A stretch of 7,383 nucleotides of DNA, from NCBI GenBank assembly GCA_000402775.1, contig AQSC01000013.1:1-7383 (forward strand). The letters run 5' to 3'. Below the pieces are notes generated by a model, which was not told where the DNA came from, did no database searches, and saw only the letters and a list, made by a program, of their open reading frames with translations. This DNA is from Euryarchaeota archaeon SCGC AAA252-I15 (GTDB taxonomy: Archaea > Altiarchaeota > Altiarchaeia > IMC4 > SCGC-AAA252-I15). Below, piece by piece: positions 4,905 through 7,383 of the stretch (position 1 is the first letter of the stretch; every line of letters starts with the position of its first letter). The translations under genes and the position numbers were made by a program.

Positions 4905-5010
4905 GAACTAACACGATCAGTTCCGAGAAAATACTGTGTATTTTCTGGACACGAGAATCGAAGATTCTCGTTGTCACACCAGAGAGCCATCTTCACGGCC
5001 CAAAAGGCCG
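4901..5010 (+). other. Array of four consecutive hairpins
   Basis: Four inverted repeats follow each other in 110 nt. The first is GGAACT-(9 nt)-AGTTCC (4904-4924), extendable to about 9 bp. The second is AGAAAATAC-TGT-GTATTTTCT (4926-4946), 9 bp. The third is ACGAGAATC-GAA-GATTCTCGT (4951-4971), 9 bp and extendable to 12 bp with one bulge. The fourth is CGGCC-CAAAA-GGCCG (4996-5010). Hairpins 2 and 3 are perfect and share the 3-nt-loop design. The segment contains no gene. It may be a structured RNA, a folded 3' end of the GNAT transcript, or upstream control of the membrane-protein gene; none can be confirmed. Confidence 0.65.
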
Positions 5011-5038
5011 CTCAATGACTCAGAACAAAATTTTCGAA

Positions 5039-5048
5039 CTATTTTAAG
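5039..5048 (+). promoter_or_regulatory. TATA-like box for the membrane-protein gene
   Basis: CTATTTTAAG is centred about 30 nt before ATG 5074, predicting a leader of only a few nt. No Shine-Dalgarno sequence is visible. Confidence 0.5.
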
Positions 5049-5073
5049 ACAAACTCCAAGAGTAGAATAGAAA

Positions 5074-5721
5074 ATGACAGTCAATAATGGAGTGTTGATT
5101 ATTGCCATCTTGTGCGGCCTGTTTCTTGCAGTCAGCGATTTCATGGGCGAGCAAGAACACTTTATCTTTGGAGGGACATTTCCAGAAGTGACTTATCAAA
5201 GAGTGATTGAAGTAAACAACCTCAATAACACAACATATGAGACAGTTAATGAAATAATAATAGTAACTGAAACATTTCAAAAAAATGATTCAAAAAATAT
5301 CTCATTTTCGGACTTGCAAAACCTATCAGAGAAGAAGACAATAAGAACTGTGATTTACCTTTCCCCAATTAACTTTTCAAGATCAGATTATTCCATTCCA
5401 ATTATTGATAAGATACCATATATTTCTACAAGGAGAGGTTTTCGTTTTTTCCATGAATCTGGTAGGAATATCCCCAGCTTTTTCCTAACTTTCCTTATTG
5501 GATTCACTTCTTTTTTACTTTTTTGTCAAGTGATAGAGTATTACAAGATTGAAAAGAATACTAAGACAGAGAAATTAGAGGAGATGGTGGAATCTTCCCT
5601 TATCCTGGGTATTGTGTTCCTCGGTAGCCGGATGGTTCAGGCAGAAATTAAAGACGTTTTAATGTTTAGTATTCCCTTCGCAGTGTTAATTTATATTTTC
5701 TATGAGAAGATACGAAAGTAG
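5074..5721 (+). CDS. Small multi-pass membrane protein of unknown function
   Basis: 215 aa; I do not recognise a family. A hydrophobic segment at about 7-22 serves as signal anchor or first membrane helix. A polar stretch of about 110 residues follows, probably outside the cell. Three hydrophobic segments come next, at about 135-153, 174-187 and 194-210, ending in the basic tail YEKIRK. A charged loop (about 156-172, KIEKNTKTEKLEE) lies between helices 2 and 3. The outer stretch has six N-x-S/T sequons (N51, N52, N71, N75, N83, N100), suggesting a glycosylated exposed domain. The gene is clearly more A/T-rich than the neighbouring genes, hinting at recent acquisition or weak constraint. It has its own TATA-like box and a terminator-like structure, so it appears monocistronic. 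Confidence 0.75.
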   Translation: MTVNNGVLIIAILCGLFLAVSDFMGEQEHFIFGGTFPEVTYQRVIEVNNLNNTTYETVNEIIIVTETFQKNDSKNISFSDLQNLSEKKTIRTVIYLSPINFSRSDYSIPIIDKIPYISTRRGFRFFHESGRNIPSFFLTFLIGFTSFLLFCQVIEYYKIEKNTKTEKLEEMVESSLILGIVFLGSRMVQAEIKDVLMFSIPFAVLIYIFYEKIRK

Positions 5722-5723
5722 GA

Positions 5724-5784
5724 TAGACTAACAATTTTACATTTACCAAACGTTCAGAATAGTCTACATAAGAATTTTTTATTT
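5724..5784 (+). terminator. Terminator-like structure after the membrane-protein gene
   Basis: TAGACTA (5724-5730) and TAGTCTA (5760-5766) form a 7-bp inverted repeat with a 29-nt loop. It is followed by TTTTTTATTT at 5775-5784. The T run alone is enough for archaeal termination; the contribution of the stem is uncertain. Confidence 0.45.
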
Positions 5785-5818
5785 AGTAATTCAGTTTTCT
5801 TTCTTTGGGGATGAAACA

Positions 5819-5849
5819 CCTTTCTTTCTTTTAGAAAAAGAAAGAAAGG
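5819..5849 (-). terminator. 14-bp hairpin with pyrimidine tract after 23S
   Basis: CCTTTCTTTCTTTT-AGA-AAAAGAAAGAAAGG is a perfect 14-bp inverted repeat with a 3-nt loop. Read in the 23S direction it gives CCTTTCTTTCTTTTT soon after the rRNA 3' end, matching the tract after rnpB. It probably marks termination or processing of the rRNA precursor. Confidence 0.6.
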
Positions 5850-5854
5850 GGTTC

Positions 5855-5882
5855 TACGTGAGGTCATCTTGTCGCCAGAGAG
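5855..5882 (-). repeat. Box A, copy 3, at the 23S 3' boundary
   Basis: Plus-strand TACGTGAGGTCATCTTG, then TCGCCAGAGAG, is the best preserved full-length box A. It is adjacent to or overlaps the 3' end of 23S rRNA. Archaeal 23S flanks usually form a processing stem, so this may be its 3' strand; the partial copies at 4215 and 4888 would then be stray copies of an rRNA flank. Confidence 0.5.
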
Positions 5883-5884
5883 TA

Positions 5885-7383
<1,499 letters not shown>

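Noticed and set aside
4201..5073. CRISPR array
   Set aside because: Boxes A and Y are imperfect, occur only two or three times and lack regular spacers; no cas gene is present.

Overview
The window looks archaeal. It carries an archaeal-type RNase P RNA, the 3' half of a 23S rRNA with archaeal signature residues (such as G at E. coli position 2058), and a long XRE-type regulator of the family annotated in archaea as 'putative HTH-type transcriptional regulatory protein'. Its genes are preceded by A/T-rich TATA-like boxes placed about 24-34 nt before the start codon, with no convincing Shine-Dalgarno sequences, which suggests leaderless or nearly leaderless mRNAs. The rRNA locus shows no 5S gene in the roughly 130 nt after 23S before a protein gene begins. 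Unlinked rRNA genes are known in Thermoplasmata and some DPANN archaea, but I cannot place the lineage from this window alone.

Left part (1-2642): a 63-residue cysteine-cluster protein (YkgJ-like, + strand) converges on a two-gene minus-strand operon made of aspartate kinase and the HTH regulator. The two operon genes are joined by an ATGA stop/start overlap. The two converging genes share a CTAG in which both read TAG as their stop.

Middle (2643-3420): about 780 nt without a protein gene. It contains RNase P RNA (rnpB, minus strand, about 3330-3000), a T-rich 3' end, and a region of hairpins with a second, partial copy of the sequence at the rnpB 3' end and its pyrimidine-rich flank. Divergent TATA boxes between 3355 and 3399 serve rnpB leftward and a metal-dependent TIM-barrel protein (xylose isomerase/endonuclease IV-like) rightward.

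Right-centre (4203-5850): a GNAT acetyltransferase bracketed by two kinds of short repeat, a 270-nt intergenic region with four consecutive hairpins, and an A/T-rich gene for a small multi-pass membrane protein with a glycosylation-sequon-rich outer loop. It is followed by a 14-bp hairpin just beyond the 23S 3' end.

Right end (about 5885-7383, minus strand): 3' half of 23S rRNA, running off the window. Most landmark sequences are intact (H69, P-loop, A-loop, U2585, A2602, sarcin-ricin loop). The peptidyl-transferase ring, however, reads U2453, U2499 and C2503 where I expect A, C and A. This is the most striking observation in the window, provided it is not a sequence error.

The genes do not form one pathway. 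The most plausible functional unit is the aspartate kinase-regulator operon. The recurring theme is stable-RNA genes ending in CTTTCTTTCTTTT-like tracts and intergenic hairpins with 3-nt loops.
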